A stretch of 64,000 nucleotides of DNA from Frondihabitans sp. 762G35 (GCF_002074055.1 NZ_CP014619.1:3195002-3259001); one strand, 5' to 3'; shown: positions 50,409 to 58,931, counted from the stretch's first letter. Notes: generated by a model not told the origin, from the sequence alone. Translations and numbers: made by a program.

Positions 50409-51686
50409 CTACGAGCGGAGCGCCAGGCGCGACCAGTCGTTGTCGAGACGCGACAGCAGGCGCTGGGGCGAGTCGCCGAGCGCGATCGACTGGGCGTAGT
50501 TCGCGACGGGGATCTCGGACGGGATGAGCTGCGACGCACCCAGGTAGAAGGCCGCCGAGTCGTAGTACTTCTGCATCCCCTCCAGGGCCGGATTGGCGAT
50601 CGGAGGCGCGTCGGTTGTCGTGCCGAAGCCGTTGTTGTCGGCGTTGTACTTGTTCTGCACGGCCGGGGTCATCAGGTACGACAGGAAGGTGCGCGCGGCG
50701 TCCTTGCGGGGCGACGCCTCGGGGATCCACAGCGCGAGGTCGACGTTGACCCGGACCTTCAGGTCTTTCGGGTCGTTCGTGACCGGCAGCGGGAAGGTGC
50801 CGATGGAGAGGTCGGGGGCCGTCTTGGCGACCTCGATGAGCGCCCACGGCCCCTGCAGGTACATGGCCGCCTTGCCCTGGGCGAAGGCGAGGTTGCCGTC
50901 GCCATAGGCCCGGCTCGCGGCGTTGCCGTTGGAGTACTTCGTGAGCTGGCCGAGGCGGTCCATCGGGTCGCGGAGCGTCTTCTCGAACGAGACGGCGGAT
51001 CCCTTGCCGACGTTCGTGCCCTCCTTGTCGAGCTGCGTGAAGAAGGCGGGCGTGTCGATCATGCCGCCGATCGTGTAGTCGAACATGCCCTGGGCGACGG
51101 TCCAGGTGTCCTTGTAGGTGTTGTAGAACGGAGCGATCCCGGCCTTCATGAAGACCTCGCACGCAGCCGTGAGCTCATCCCACGTGGTCGGCACCTCGAC
51201 GCCGTACTTCGCGAAGATGTCCTTGTTGTAGAGGACGGAGGCGGCGGTCACCGAGTAGGGGATGGCGCTCGTGCGGCCCGGGTACGAGGCCGTCTGCGCC
51301 ATGAGCGGGGCGATGTCGGGGTTGATGCGCTTCGCCTCCGGCATGTCGCTGAGGTCGGAGAGCGCACCGCGCTCGACGAACTCGACGACGGAGAAGTTGT
51401 AGTTCCAGCAGGCGAGATCGGGCGGCGAGTTCCGGACGAAGTCGGCCGACATGTTCGACGTGGAGTCGCGGATCACGCGCACCTTCGACTGCGTCTTGTG
51501 GAAGTCGGCGATCACCGTGTCGAAGTAGGCGATGACCTCGGGCTTCGACACGTAGAACGTGATGGTGGTGGCGCCGCCGGTCGAACCGGGGGACGCGCAT
51601 CCTGCGAGCGCGATCCCGGCGCCGAGGGCGCCGGCACCGGCGAGGAAGGTTCGTCTTGTCAGCTGGGACGGGGGTTTCGGATGCAC
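50409..51686 (-). CDS. sugar ABC transporter substrate-binding lipoprotein
   Basis: A 425-residue family-1 binding protein from a GTG. The signal has twin arginines (TRRTFLAGAGALGAG) and a lipobox LAGC, so Tat export with lipid anchoring is likely. Middle: SVTAASVLYNKDIFAKYGVEVPTTWDEL, a usual block (core LYNKDIFAKYGVEVPTTWDE). First gene of the operon, divergent from the ROK regulator. Ligand not known. Confidence 0.92.
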   Translation of the reverse strand: MHPKPPSQLTRRTFLAGAGALGAGIALAGCASPGSTGGATTITFYVSKPEVIAYFDTVIADFHKTQSKVRVIRDSTSNMSADFVRNSPPDLACWNYNFSVVEFVERGALSDLSDMPEAKRINPDIAPLMAQTASYPGRTSAIPYSVTAASVLYNKDIFAKYGVEVPTTWDELTAACEVFMKAGIAPFYNTYKDTWTVAQGMFDYTIGGMIDTPAFFTQLDKEGTNVGKGSAVSFEKTLRDPMDRLGQLTKYSNGNAASRAYGDGNLAFAQGKAAMYLQGPWALIEVAKTAPDLSIGTFPLPVTNDPKDLKVRVNVDLALWIPEASPRKDAARTFLSYLMTPAVQNKYNADNNGFGTTTDAPPIANPALEGMQKYYDSAAFYLGASQLIPSEIPVANYAQSIALGDSPQRLLSRLDNDWSRLALRS

Positions 51687-51737
51687 GACACTGTCTCCTT
51701 TTCACGAGGTCCGGCTCCGTCGCCGACCGCTCGCGAC

Positions 51738-51794
51738 AAAATCTACAGTCTAAATTTACTTTTCGCATCATCCGATTCCGTGAGAGCGCTAACG
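51738..51794. promoter_or_regulatory. AT-rich promoter island and LacI-like half-palindrome between ABC operon and ROK gene
   Basis: A stretch of about 30 bp (51738-51767, AAATCTACAGTCTAAATTTA and flanks) is AT-rich in an otherwise GC-rich gap and could hold -10 elements for the ABC operon. TGAGAGCGCTAACG (51781-51794) resembles the LacI-family operator TGAGAGCGCTCTCA, with a decayed right arm. It ends 7 bp before the ROK ATG. Confidence 0.4.
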
Positions 51795-51801
51795 TCGAGC
51801 C

Positions 51802-53079
51802 ATGACGATGGAACGGGCGATGAATTCCCCGCAGGTTCTGCGTCGGATCAACTCCGAGGCGGTGCTCCGCTTCGCCCTCGCGAAGAGCGCCTTCGGGGCG
51901 AGCGAGGCGATGGAGGCGACCGGTCTCACCCGCTCGACCGTCATCAGCCTTTGCGAGGGCCTGATCGAGCTCGGATGGCTCGAGAAGCTGCCGAACGCCC
52001 GCACGAGCGGTGGCGGCGAGTACAGCAAGGGGCGTCCGGCCGGTCGCTACCGTCTGCGGGAGACGTCCGGCCACCTCGTGGGGATCGACGCAGGCCAGCA
52101 CACGGTGACGGCGGTCGTGGCCGACCTGCGGGGGAAGGTCCTCGCGCGCGAGACCGCAGCGCTGGCCGACGACGGGCTGGATCCCGCCCTCCGACTCGAG
52201 GCCGCGGCCCGGACCGTCCACGATGCCCTCGCCTCCTGCGGCGTCGACGCGTCGACCGTGCACGCGACCGTCATCGGCGTCCCCGCGCCGGTCGACCTCG
52301 AGGGACGCTCGCCCGACGGCCACGAGCACTACTGGGCGACCATGAACCCCGGCTTCGCCGACGCCCTGCCCGGCCTCGGCCGGATCGTCGTCGACAACGA
52401 CGCGAACCTGGCCGCCACGGCGGAGCGCACGCTCGGCGCCGGCGTCACGTCCACCTCGTTCGCGGCGCTCCTGTCGGGCGAGCGGTTCGGTGCGGGTCTC
52501 ATCGTCGACGACGTGCTGATCCGGGGGCGCCACGGCGGAGCCGGCGAGATGCGCGCGCTCGACCTCGTCGAGGGGGTCGGCTCGGCCGCCGGCCTCGCGG
52601 CGCTCGCGCGCGACTGGGCGCAGGAGGAACGGCTCGTCGGGGCGATCCCACCCACGTCACCCCTCGCGCGCATGCCGCTCGCCGAACTTACCGCCGCGCG
52701 CGTCTTCGAGGCGGCCGAGGCGGGCGACCCCGGCAGCATCGTGATCGTGCGGCGTCTCGGCGAACGCCTGGCCCGGATCTGCCTCGTGCTCGCGAGCCTG
52801 CTCGACGTCGAGCGGATCGTGCTCGTCGGCGCCCTCGCCGCCTCCGCGGGCGGCGTGCTGGAGGAGGCGCGGGCGGTGCTCCGCGACGAGTTCTACCCGC
52901 CGGTGCCCGAGCTCGTGGCGTCGCCCCTCGGGGCCGACGCGGTCGTGCTCGGCGCCGTCGCCCGGGGGCTCGGGCTCGTGCGGGCGGAGCCGCTGGCGTT
53001 CGTGCCCGCGGGCGCGGCGGCTGGCGCCGCTGCTCCCGCCGCTGCTCCCGCGCCCGCCCGCGCCCGCGCTCGCGCCTGA
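51802..53079 (+). CDS. ROK-family transcriptional regulator
   Basis: A 425-residue protein. N-terminal HTH (SEAMEATGLTRSTVISLCEG), then the ROK sugar-kinase-like domain: VGIDAGQHTVTAVVADLRG, IVVDNDANLAATAERTLGAG and GRHGGAGEMRALDLVEG. The canonical zinc-Cys cluster of ROK kinases is absent, as in many regulators. The last ~25 residues are Ala/Pro/Arg filler running into a palindromic repeat that contains the stop codon. It probably represses the divergent sugar operon. Confidence 0.88.
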   Translation: MTMERAMNSPQVLRRINSEAVLRFALAKSAFGASEAMEATGLTRSTVISLCEGLIELGWLEKLPNARTSGGGEYSKGRPAGRYRLRETSGHLVGIDAGQHTVTAVVADLRGKVLARETAALADDGLDPALRLEAAARTVHDALASCGVDASTVHATVIGVPAPVDLEGRSPDGHEHYWATMNPGFADALPGLGRIVVDNDANLAATAERTLGAGVTSTSFAALLSGERFGAGLIVDDVLIRGRHGGAGEMRALDLVEGVGSAAGLAALARDWAQEERLVGAIPPTSPLARMPLAELTAARVFEAAEAGDPGSIVIVRRLGERLARICLVLASLLDVERIVLVGALAASAGGVLEEARAVLRDEFYPPVPELVASPLGADAVVLGAVARGLGLVRAEPLAFVPAGAAAGAAAPAAAPAPARARARA

Positions 53080-53546
53080 GACTCCACAACACGCCGCTCA
53101 CTTTTCCGAAAACGCGCCAAACGTGGAGTCTCGCGGGCTGGCCGCAACGGAGACGCCGACCCGGGGCTCCTGCGCGCCCGCGAGACTCCACGAAGTGCGG
53201 CGTTCCACGAACATGAGCGGCGAGTCATGGAGTCTGGCCCGGGGAGCGTCCGGGGATGCCGCGGGCGGCAGGAGCCCCAGCCTGCGACTCCACAACACGC
53301 CGCTCACTTTTCTGAAAACACGCCGAACGTGGAGTCTCGCGGGGTGGCCGCTGCGGAGACGCCGGCCCGGGGCTCCTGCGCGCCCGCGAGACTCCACGAA
53401 GTGCGGCGTTCCACGAACATGAGTGGCGAGTCGTGGAGTCTCGCCCGGAGAGCGTCCGGGGATGCCGCGGGCGGCAGGAGCCACGGGCACCGAGACTCCA
53501 CGAAGTGCGGCGTTCCACGAACATGAGCAGCGAGTCGTGGAGTCTC
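53078..53546. repeat. five-copy array of 55-bp palindromic elements
   Basis: Copies at 53078-53132, 53182-53236, 53284-53338, 53388-53442 and 53492-53546. They alternate: type A (first and third, CTCACTTTTC core on plus) and type B (second, fourth, fifth, GAACATGAG core on plus). Spacers after A copies resemble each other, and so do those after B copies, so a ~206-bp A-B dimer was duplicated. The first copy includes the TGA of the ROK gene. The array fills the 501-bp gap before the amylosucrase stop; no gene lies there. Confidence 0.93.
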
Positions 53547-53580
53547 GAACCGAGCCACACCGACTCCCACGAGCGACCGG

Positions 53581-55512
53581 TCAGACGGACGAACCCGCCG
53601 GCACCAGCCACACGAACCCCTGCGGCCCGAGCCGCAGCCCCTGCGTCAGGTCCACGACGGACCCCGTGACGAGGTCGATCCACTCCGGCGCCAGCGCCGC
53701 CAGCCCGGACAGGGTGGTCGACTCGATCGTCCGCATGTCGTCGGCCAAGTTCGCGAACACGGCCAGCCCGACCGAGCAGGGCGACGAAGCTGAGCCGGGC
53801 GACGAAGCCGAACCGGCGCCCGGCTGCTGATACCCCAGGAGCTGCGCGTCGTGCGTGTCGAACGGCACCAGCTCTCCGCCGGCGAACACCGGGTGCGTCG
53901 ACCGCAGCGCGATCAGGTGCCGCAGCCCCGCGTAGATCGCCCCGGCGCTGGTCCGCGCGTCGTGCCGGTCGGCGTAGCGGCCCGCCGGATACCGCGGCCG
54001 CCCGACCCACCGGCTGTCGTCGCGCTTGCCGGGCTCGTCGGCGTAGCGGTAGTCGTTGAGCTGGCCCACCTCGTCGCCGAGGTAGATCAGCGGGAGGCCC
54101 CCGGTGCTGAGCGCGATCGAGTGGGCCAGCAGGATCCTGCGGACCGCCCCCTCGTCACCCGCCTCGAGCCCGGCGAGGGAGGCCGTGGTGCCCGCGATCC
54201 TGCTGTCGCCGGTCTTCTCGTTGGTCTGGAAGGCGACGCCGCGGGCGAAGCTGCCCGGGAACCGGTCGACGTAGAAGCGGTTGAGGAACGAGCGGTGGTC
54301 GGTGCCGTCGATGCCGAGGAGGGCGGCGTCCTCGTCGGCGAAGGTCCAGCCGATGTCGTCGTGACTGCGCACGTAGTTGACCCACGCGGTGCCGGGCGGG
54401 GTGGCGTGGCGGGTGGCGAGCGCCTGGCCGAGCATCCTGCTGTCGCGGGTCGCCAGGGAGTTCCAGATGAGCGCCATCTGAAGCGGGTTATAGCTGAGCT
54501 GGCACTCGTCGGGGCTCATGTACTCGACGACGTCGTCGGGGTGCACGATCGCCTCGGAGAGGAAGAGGAGACCCGGCGCGACGATGCGGCACACCGCGTT
54601 GAAGGCCTGCAGGAGCAGGTGCGCCTCGGGGAGGTTCTCGCACGAGGTGCCGAGCTTCTTCCAGATGAACGCGACGGCGTCCATCCGCAGGATCTCGACG
54701 CCCTGGTTCGCGAGGAACAGCATCTCGTTCGCCATCGCGCGGAACACGGCGGGATTGCCATAGTTGAGATCCCACTGGAAGGTGTGGAACGTGGCCCAGA
54801 CCCACCGCCCGTCGGGCAACGGGACGAACGAGCCGGGGTGGTCCTCGGGGAAGATCTCGCGGGTCGTGCGCTCGAACGCGTCGGGCATCTCCCGGTCGGG
54901 GTAGATCCAGTAGAAGTCGTCGTAGGCGGGATCGCCCGCGAGGGCGCCCTTCGCCCAGGCGTGCTCGTTCGACGTGTGGTTGAAGACGAAGTCGACGGCC
55001 AGCGAGATGCCGTTGTCGCGGAGCTCGGTCGCGGTCGCGCGGAGGTCGTCCATGGTGCCGAGCGCAGGATCCACGTGCCGGTAGCTCGAGACCGCGTACC
55101 CGCCGTCGGAGTTCGGCGACGGCGCCTGGAACAGCGGCATCAGGTGGAGGTAGGTGAGCCCCAGCTCACGGAAGTACGGCACGTGCTCGAGGAGCCCGCG
55201 GAGCGTCCCCGCGTAGCGGTCGACGTAGCAGACCCCCGCGAGCATGCGGTTGGACTCGAACCACTCCGGGTCGCCCTGCCGCTTCCGGTCGAGGATCTTG
55301 AGCGCGTCGGGCCGCTGCCGCCAGGCCGCATCGACGTCGGCCAGGAGCGCCGCCAGTTCGCGGTCGAGCCGGGGGTCGTCGCCGTAGATGCGCCGCAGGA
55401 GGCTCTCGAGCCGCCGCCCCTCGACGTCGCGACGGGTGGCGAAATCGGGGGGCGTCTGGGGCATGTCCTGGCTCTTCGTCGAGGGGGCGTGGGTGGGGCT
55501 CGAGGTGTGCAT
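53581..55512 (-). CDS. amylosucrase-like GH13 enzyme
   Basis: A 643-residue GH13 subfamily-4 protein. Catalytic (beta/alpha)8 marks: LAVDFVFNHTSNEHAWAKGA (core DFVFNHTSNEHAW), nucleophile Asp in GVEILRMDAVAF, acid Glu in LLFLSEAIVHPDD, and YVRSHDDIGWTFADEDA with the transition-state Asp. N-terminal helical domain and C-terminal beta domain are present. It uses sucrose to build or split alpha-glucan or isomers. ATG at 55464 is an alternative start. A Gly/Ser insertion (GAGSASSPGSASSP) lies late. Confidence 0.88.
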   Translation of the reverse strand: MHTSSPTHAPSTKSQDMPQTPPDFATRRDVEGRRLESLLRRIYGDDPRLDRELAALLADVDAAWRQRPDALKILDRKRQGDPEWFESNRMLAGVCYVDRYAGTLRGLLEHVPYFRELGLTYLHLMPLFQAPSPNSDGGYAVSSYRHVDPALGTMDDLRATATELRDNGISLAVDFVFNHTSNEHAWAKGALAGDPAYDDFYWIYPDREMPDAFERTTREIFPEDHPGSFVPLPDGRWVWATFHTFQWDLNYGNPAVFRAMANEMLFLANQGVEILRMDAVAFIWKKLGTSCENLPEAHLLLQAFNAVCRIVAPGLLFLSEAIVHPDDVVEYMSPDECQLSYNPLQMALIWNSLATRDSRMLGQALATRHATPPGTAWVNYVRSHDDIGWTFADEDAALLGIDGTDHRSFLNRFYVDRFPGSFARGVAFQTNEKTGDSRIAGTTASLAGLEAGDEGAVRRILLAHSIALSTGGLPLIYLGDEVGQLNDYRYADEPGKRDDSRWVGRPRYPAGRYADRHDARTSAGAIYAGLRHLIALRSTHPVFAGGELVPFDTHDAQLLGYQQPGAGSASSPGSASSPCSVGLAVFANLADDMRTIESTTLSGLAALAPEWIDLVTGSVVDLTQGLRLGPQGFVWLVPAGSSV

Positions 55513-55561
55513 CGCGGAGTACGCGTGCCTGATCAGCGTATCGGGGCACGCCGCGCGAGCG

Positions 55562-55583
55562 GGCCGTGAATGCCGTCACGGCC
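55562..55583. promoter_or_regulatory. 8-bp perfect palindrome between divergent genes
   Basis: GGCCGTGA (55562-55569), six-base gap, TCACGGCC (55576-55583). It lies between the amylosucrase start (55512) and the membrane gene start (55596), where a repressor could control either. Confidence 0.45.
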
Positions 55584-55595
55584 TAGCATTCGAGC

Positions 55596-56243
55596 ATGAC
55601 GTCGGTGGGGACGCGCCTCGATGCGCGGGCGAAGAGGGAGATCGCGGGCTGGGCGGCGCTCGCGGCGGGGATCTTCGCGCTCATGGCATTCGCCCTCGCC
55701 GCCTCGGCTCCGGCTCCGATCTGGATCGCCGGGCTGGCGACGGGCGCATCGGCCGTTCTGGGCGCGGCACTCGGCGCGTTCGGGACGAGGTCCCGGTGGA
55801 ACGCCGAGGGCGGCCTCGCGGCCTACCGCGAGGTGGACGGCTGGATCCGCGACCGCCGCCTCCCGACGGACCTGCCGCTCGGCGGGGCGCTCACCCGGCT
55901 GGAGAAGCGAAGCGTGAACCTGCGGGTCGGGTTCCCGATCGCCATGGTGGTGATCAACACGACGCAGGCGTTCTTCCCTCACCCCGACCGTGACGGCTGG
56001 CTTCTGGGACTGCCCATCGTCCACGCCGGCGTGGCCCTGTTCTTCGCGGGGCAGCTGGCCCACAGCCTGATCCTCCGCCCCAGGATCACCGCGCTGATCC
56101 GGGAGGGCCAGCGCCGCTTCGCGTCCGGCGAGGCCGGCGCGGCCGGTTCGGCCGGTACCGCGGGTTCGTCCGGTTCGGCCGGTTCGGCCGGTTCGACCGG
56201 TGCACCGCCTAGCGGAGCGAGCAGTTCGGCGCCGACCCGGTAG
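55596..56243 (+). CDS. membrane protein with Gly/Ser/Ala-repeat tail, unknown
   Basis: A 215-residue protein with about four transmembrane helices (residues ~18-34, 42-60, 105-122, 132-152) and a cytoplasmic loop rich in Arg. The last ~40 residues repeat GSAG/GTAG/SSGSAGSAG, coded by ggttcggcc direct repeats. The 3' end overlaps the convergent secreted-protein gene by 35 bp, so the tail may have grown by slippage. No family recognised. Confidence 0.65.
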   Translation: MTSVGTRLDARAKREIAGWAALAAGIFALMAFALAASAPAPIWIAGLATGASAVLGAALGAFGTRSRWNAEGGLAAYREVDGWIRDRRLPTDLPLGGALTRLEKRSVNLRVGFPIAMVVINTTQAFFPHPDRDGWLLGLPIVHAGVALFFAGQLAHSLILRPRITALIREGQRRFASGEAGAAGSAGTAGSSGSAGSAGSTGAPPSGASSSAPTR

Positions 56244-56799
56244 GGACCGCGGCGACGATCTCGCGCCGGGAGTCGACGACGACCGTGGGGTGCAGGATGC
56301 CCAGGGTCGCGCCCGACGCGCTGCGGAGCCGCACCTCCGCCGAGTAGCACGACCTGCCGGAGACGGTCCGCGGGTAGCCGGAGGCCGGATGCTCCAGCGC
56401 CGTCCGCGCCGCCGACACCATGAAGTCGTCCCAGAGGGCGCGGGAGCGGTGGGCGCTGAGGACCTTCTGCCACTGGCCCTGCCAGGCCGACCGGATGTGG
56501 ACGTAGCCGGACGTCGAGTCGCCGCAGTAGAGCGTGATCCGGCCCTGCTTGCGCGTCGAGAACGTCGCCACGGAGACCCGGCTGTACCCGGTGTTGCAGA
56601 GGCCGATCGTGACCGGGGGCAGGTTCGGGTGCATCCTGCCGGCTGTCGTCGACGGACCACCGGTGACCCCCTCGACGCCGGTGTCACCCACCCGCTGGGC
56701 GTCGCCCGTGGCCAGTGCCGGCTGCGCCAGCGCGCCGAGCAGCACGAGCGCGACGGCTACGGCCGCGATCCCCATCCGGTGTCGTCGCATGATCCCCAC
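56209..56799 (-). CDS. secreted protein, unknown
   Basis: A 196-residue protein, possibly starting at the later ATG (56790, MRRHRMGIAAVAVAL). The signal peptide ends near ALAQPALATG. The mature part has four Cys (GLCNTG, LYCGDS, RSCYSAE, APNCSLR) that could form two disulfides, and no known domain. Likely exported and small-domain. It overlaps the convergent membrane gene by 35 bp. Confidence 0.7.
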   Translation of the reverse strand: MGIMRRHRMGIAAVAVALVLLGALAQPALATGDAQRVGDTGVEGVTGGPSTTAGRMHPNLPPVTIGLCNTGYSRVSVATFSTRKQGRITLYCGDSTSGYVHIRSAWQGQWQKVLSAHRSRALWDDFMVSAARTALEHPASGYPRTVSGRSCYSAEVRLRSASGATLGILHPTVVVDSRREIVAAVPTGSAPNCSLR

Positions 56800-56942
56800 T
56801 CTCCGCCCGCACCCCCGCGCGGACTCCCGGCGCCATCATGGCACCTCGGCGGGACTCCTCCCAAGGCACCGGAGGATGATCTTCGATGGTCGGGACGACG
56901 GCTCCGGCAGGGGCGGGGCGGCCGCACGGGCGACGGTCGGCG

Positions 56943-57164
56943 TCACGCCGGCACGCGCGTGAAGACCTCCCGGCGGAGTCGCTCGAGGGCATCGGCCGTG
57001 TCGGCCCGCGTCGCGGCTCCGCGATCGAGGTCGCTCAGGATGGCCACGAGGGCGAGCCGCAGCCGGGCCCGGTCGAGGAGCGAGAGCTCCGGGGAGGCGT
57101 CGAGCTCGGTGGTGATGTCGAGCCGGGCGCGGAGGATGTCCGCCAGCACGGGATCGTGCGTCAT
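56943..57164 (-). CDS. small helical protein, unknown
   Basis: A 73-residue protein from the ATG at 57164 (MTHDPVLADILRARLDIT). Upstream in-frame codons would run into a palindromic repeat. It is all helical by pattern and charged (LLDRARLRLALVAILSDLDR, TADALERLRREVF). I know no family. Codon use suggests a real gene. It is divergent from the siderophore-interacting protein. Confidence 0.55.
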   Translation of the reverse strand: MTHDPVLADILRARLDITTELDASPELSLLDRARLRLALVAILSDLDRGAATRADTADALERLRREVFTRVPA

Positions 57165-57260
57165 GTCGTACTCACTTCTGCCGACCTCATCGTCGGCGGA
57201 GACCACACTAAGCGATTCGGTAGGCGCTCGGGGGATGCTCGGTGCTCTCGCGCGCCACGC

Positions 57261-57315
57261 GAGACTCCACGACACGCTGCTCACTTTCGTCCCGCGGGGC
57301 GAAATGTGGAGTCTC
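57261..57315. repeat. single 55-bp palindromic element in a divergent promoter region
   Basis: GAGACTCCACGA to GTGGAGTCTC with the CTCACTTTCG core on plus. The inner right side differs (TCCCGCGGGGCGAAAT). It lies between divergent starts (57164 and 57390), not at a gene end, 75 bp before the siderophore-interacting protein start. Confidence 0.88.
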
Positions 57316-57371
57316 GCCGGGTCCGGCGCCTGTCTCGCAACCGGGGACCCGGGCTCGACCGGATACAGGTC

Positions 57372-57390
57372 TTAGGTTAGGCTTGCCTTA
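57372..57390 (+). promoter_or_regulatory. DtxR/IdeR iron box
   Basis: TTAGGTTAGGCTTGCCTTA fits the 19-bp consensus TTAGGTTAGGCTAACCTAA at 16 of 19 bases. The last A is also the first base of an ATG at 57390, so the box touches the start codon of the siderophore-interacting protein gene. Iron-loaded DtxR/IdeR bound here should block transcription. Confidence 0.88.
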
Positions 57391-58232
57391 TGTCGACGCC
57401 CGCGCGGGTACTGCCCGAGGATCCCCGGATGTTCCGCGCCGCCGTCGTCCGCAGCGAGCGCGTCACCCCGTCCGTCCAGCGGGTCACCGTGGCCGGCGAC
57501 GAGCTCGATTCGTTCGACTGGGTCGGATTCGACCAGTGGTTCCGGCTGTTCCTCCGCCGCCCCGGCCAGGAGGAGCTCATCGCCCCGCCCGTGACCGGGT
57601 CGGGCTGGTGGCCCGCCTACCTCGCCATGCCCGAGGAGCACCGACCGCACTGCGCCAACTACACGGTGGCCGATTTCCGGCCTCGCGCATCCTGCCCGTC
57701 CGGGGTCTCCGAGCTCGACATCGACTTCGTCGTGCACCGCGGCCCCGACGGCGCGCTGGAGGGCCGCGCGGCGATCTGGGCCTGCGGCGCCCGACCCGGC
57801 GAGCCGGTCGTGCTCCTCGACCAGGGCGTCCTGTTCGACGCACCGTCCGACGCGAGCAGCGTCCTCGTCGTCGCCGAGGAGACCGGGCTCCCGGCCGCCG
57901 TCGGCATCGCGCGCTCCCTCCCGCAGGATGCAGTGGGCCGCCTCATCCTGGAGGTCCCGACGGCCGCGGATCGCCGGCCGCTCCACGCCCCGGCCGGGGT
58001 CGAGGTCACCTGGGTGGTCCGCGCCGAGCCCGCCGCCGTCCCGGGGGCGGCCGCTCTGGCGGCCCTGCGCGAGCACGTCCCGGCGGACGACCGCGGCTAC
58101 GCGTTCGTCGTCGGCGAGTCGACCCTGGCCACGGCCGGGCGCCGGCACCTGCACCGCGCGGGGCTGCCGAAGTCGCGCATCACGTTCTCCGGCTTCTGGA
58201 AGCACGAGGCGCGCGTCCCCGCGCACGCCTGA
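57390..58232 (+). CDS. siderophore-interacting protein (ferric-siderophore reductase type)
   Basis: A 280-residue SIP-family flavoprotein. Marks: SVQRVTVAGDELDSFDWVG, ANYTVADFRPRASCPSGVSELDIDFVVH (core YTVADFRPR), GARPGEPVVLLDQG, and late HRAGLPKSRITFSGFWKHEA (core SRITFSGFWKHEA). It binds FAD and reduces iron from siderophores in the cytoplasm. The ATG at 57390 abuts the iron box and implies a leaderless message; ATG at 57429 with GAGG eight bases before it is the alternative (267 residues). Confidence 0.9.
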   Translation: MSTPARVLPEDPRMFRAAVVRSERVTPSVQRVTVAGDELDSFDWVGFDQWFRLFLRRPGQEELIAPPVTGSGWWPAYLAMPEEHRPHCANYTVADFRPRASCPSGVSELDIDFVVHRGPDGALEGRAAIWACGARPGEPVVLLDQGVLFDAPSDASSVLVVAEETGLPAAVGIARSLPQDAVGRLILEVPTAADRRPLHAPAGVEVTWVVRAEPAAVPGAAALAALREHVPADDRGYAFVVGESTLATAGRRHLHRAGLPKSRITFSGFWKHEARVPAHA

Positions 58233-58305
58233 GCGCCGGCCCCGGCTGCTGCCCCGGCCGTCGGCCCCGGCCCGAGCCCCGGCCCCCAGCCCCAACCCCA
58301 GCCGC

Positions 58306-58360
58306 AAGACTCCACGATTGGCCACGTTCCACGAAAGTGAGTGGCGAGTCGTGGAGTCTC
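58306..58360. repeat. single 55-bp palindromic element between convergent genes
   Basis: AAGACTCCACGA to TCGTGGAGTCTC, core GAAAGTGAGTGGCGAG on plus. Nearly the same as the pair at 60097-60244. It lies between the siderophore-interacting protein and TetR stops. A Pro/Ala-coding CCCCGGCC-rich stretch precedes it. Confidence 0.9.
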
Positions 58361-58382
58361 ACACGTGGGCACGCCGAGCGAC

Positions 58383-58931
58383 CTAGGCGACCGGGTCGAT
58401 CAGCTCCTGCAGGAGCCGCCCGTACCGGACGACGAGCACCTCGTGGTCGGTCGCCAGCAGCACCTCGTCGCCCACGACCCAGAGCGCGTAGAGCAGCCCG
58501 CCGACGAGCGCCGCGGCGAGTCGTGCCCGGAGCTCCGCATCCGGCCCGGTCAGTCGCGCGCGCAGCGGCTCGACGAAGTCGACCTCGTGCCGGTGCCTCA
58601 CTCGCGCCGCCACCCCGTCCGTGTCGCTCCCCCGGATCAGCGCCAGGTAGATCGCCCGCACCTGCTCGTCGGCCGTCAGGACGAAGCGGATGAACCGCTC
58701 ACCGAGCGTCGACGTGGGCCCTTCGAGCAGCGGCTGGTCGGGCTGCGCGAGCGCCAGGGCCTCCAGGAACAGCTTCTCCTTCGATCCGAAGTAGTGGATC
58801 ACGAGGGCGGCGTCGACGTCGGCCAGCCGTCCGATCTCCCGCAGCGTGGTCGCGGCGTAGCCCTGCGCCACGAAGGCCTCGGCGGCGACCGCCAGGATGC
58901 CCTGCCTCGTCATCGCCCGTCGGTCACCCAT
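58383..58931 (-). CDS. TetR-family repressor
   Basis: A 182-residue protein. HTH: EAFVAQGYAATTLREIGRLA and DVDAALVIHYFGSKEKLFLE. The C-terminal ligand domain is of the TetR_C_33-like type seen in many actinobacteria. It is divergent from the SDR gene. Two TTCAAC-N3-GTTGAA palindromes between the starts are its probable operators. Confidence 0.9.
   Translation of the reverse strand: MGDRRAMTRQGILAVAAEAFVAQGYAATTLREIGRLADVDAALVIHYFGSKEKLFLEALALAQPDQPLLEGPTSTLGERFIRFVLTADEQVRAIYLALIRGSDTDGVAARVRHRHEVDFVEPLRARLTGPDAELRARLAAALVGGLLYALWVVGDEVLLATDHEVLVVRYGRLLQELIDPVA

Noticed and set aside
53078-53546. CRISPR-like look of regularly spaced palindromic repeats
   Set aside because: Repeats are 55 bp and occur in both orientations, spacers are themselves repeated, and no cas genes are present.
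53123-53570. Several ~90-130-codon frames starting MESRG inside the palindrome array
   Set aside because: They are translations of the repeats themselves, occur on both strands, and lack ribosome sites and domains.
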